Shown in pieces: positions 5,649 through 6,241 of a stretch of DNA of 6,241 bases. The position numbers and the translations under genes are program-made. The DNA is taken from positions 1-6,241 of the forward strand of contig CALKHM010000088.1 of the NCBI GenBank assembly GCA_937988695.1, written 5' to 3'. The stretch is from an uncultured Microbacterium sp. Its GTDB lineage: Bacteria > Actinomycetota > Actinomycetes > Actinomycetales > Microbacteriaceae. How positions within the stretch are numbered: position 1 is the stretch's first letter; each line of letters starts with the position of its first letter. Under the pieces are notes generated by a model. That model searched no databases, was not told where the DNA came from, and saw only the letters and a program-made list of their open reading frames with translations.

Positions 5649-5667
5649 GCGCCGCGGCTCCGCTCAG
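5645..5667. terminator. Shared hairpin over two convergent stop codons
   Basis: CTGAGCG (5645-5651) and CGCTCAG (5661-5667) form a perfect 7-bp inverted repeat with a 9-nt loop. The left arm holds the esterase stop TGA (5646-5648) and the right arm holds the GH3 stop (TCA at 5664-5666). The symmetry lets either transcript form the same stem, so this is the only visible candidate terminator for both genes. No T tract follows on either side, and a 7-bp stem is short, so function is inferred. Confidence 0.5.
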
Positions 5668-6241
5668 GCCGGAGACGCCAGCCCGTGCCCGAACCGGAAC
5701 AGCGGATCGGCGGTGTCGAACGGCACGTCGGGACGAGACGCCTCGACGGCCGCCATCGACCGCGGCAGGTCGAACGGCAGCCGGCCCCTCGCCGCGGCGG
5801 CGCCAGTGAGCACATCTAGCAGCGCCGCGGCACTCGCACCCCAGTTCAGCGTCACGGCGGCGGCGCTGTCCACGATCGGAGCGAGGATCGCCGGACGGTC
5901 GGCGAACACGTCGACGACCGTGGGCACGCGCGAGGCGACATCGCGCACGTGCGCGATGACGTCGTCGGCGAAGTCGAGGGAGCCGGCGTGGAAGAAGTTC
6001 TCGAACGTGGTCGCACGCTGCTCGTACGGCGCCTTCAGACGCAGGATCGCGACATCGGCCGCGTCGGGGCTGTCGACGACCTCGCCGTAGCCGGCCGCGA
6101 CGGCGGCATCCATCCCCTCCACGTACAGTCTCGCGCCCCGACGCAGCGGCAGGACCGCGTCACGGTCGGTCAACAGCGTGATCGATTCGCGTTGCGCGGC
6201 CTCGCCAGCGGCGCGGAACTGCGCACTGCCCACGATCCGGT
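5664..6241 (-). CDS. Glycoside hydrolase family 3, C-terminal part (partial)
   Basis: The gene enters from the right edge; 192 codons including the stop are visible. Seen: VGSAQFRAAGEAAQRESITLLTD, whose R-E-S-I-x-L-L core marks the start of the GH3 C-terminal (alpha/beta sandwich) domain; a middle part with PTVVDVFADRP; LNWGASAAALLDVLTG followed by ARGRLPFDLP, matching the G-x-x-x-x-A-L-x-D-V-L-x-G and G-R-L-P pattern; and a final LFRFGHGL, the usual end of beta-glucosidase-type GH3 proteins. No fibronectin-III-like extension follows. GH3 enzymes remove terminal beta-linked glucose, xylose or N-acetylglucosamine from oligosaccharides; the (beta/alpha)8 domain with the nucleophile Asp is outside the window, so substrate and localisation cannot be judged. 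The first Met-like residue in view is an internal GTG valine, not the start. Confidence 0.88.
   Translation of the reverse strand, partial: RIVGSAQFRAAGEAAQRESITLLTDRDAVLPLRRGARLYVEGMDAAVAAGYGEVVDSPDAADVAILRLKAPYEQRATTFENFFHAGSLDFADDVIAHVRDVASRVPTVVDVFADRPAILAPIVDSAAAVTLNWGASAAALLDVLTGAAAARGRLPFDLPRSMAAVEASRPDVPFDTADPLFRFGHGLASPA

Noticed and set aside
1..6241. Mobile island, CRISPR array, tRNA or attachment site
   Set aside because: No recombinase or transposase, no regularly spaced repeats, no tRNA-like cloverleaf, and base composition looks even across genes.

Overview
The window looks like chromosomal DNA of a high-GC actinobacterium, most likely Microbacteriaceae and plausibly Microbacterium. 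Supporting this are very GC-rich third codon positions, a large DivIVA-domain coiled-coil protein beside a Nudix-like DUF4916-type protein, start codons placed directly behind TANNNT-like -10 boxes (leaderless style), and frequent GGATGCC/GGCATCC heptamers. The assignment rests on recognition only. I saw no rRNA, tRNA, CRISPR array, insertion sequence or phage gene.

Layout. 1-1192 (+): the tail of an ABC-transporter permease, overlapping by 4 bp a lipoprotein substrate-binding protein of the SsuA/TauA/NMT1 type; the operon closes with a long hairpin at 1208-1249. 1285-2412 (+): a PLP-dependent low-specificity threonine aldolase, probably leaderless from GTG 1285, with a 60-bp in-frame insertion near its 3' end. 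2413-2566: a convergent intergenic gap with an 18-bp perfect palindrome and further inverted repeats. 4734-2567 (-): the Nudix-like protein gene followed by the DivIVA-domain gene, same strand, 101 bp apart. 4735-4982: a divergent promoter region of 248 bp. 4983-5648 (+): a phospholipase/carboxylesterase-family serine hydrolase with an intact triad. 6241-5664 (-): the C-terminal part of a glycoside hydrolase family 3 enzyme, cut by the window edge; its stop and the esterase stop lie in one shared hairpin.

How the genes relate. The permease and binding protein form one importer for a small, probably sulfur- or nitrogen-containing or thiamine-precursor-like solute. The DivIVA and Nudix-like genes may form a unit, with DivIVA acting in polar growth or division. 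The aldolase, esterase and GH3 gene look like independent metabolic genes. I see no clear new multi-gene system. The points most worth checking are the 60-bp insertion flanked by 10-bp direct repeats in the aldolase, the degenerate Nudix box, and the hairpin spanning two opposing stop codons.
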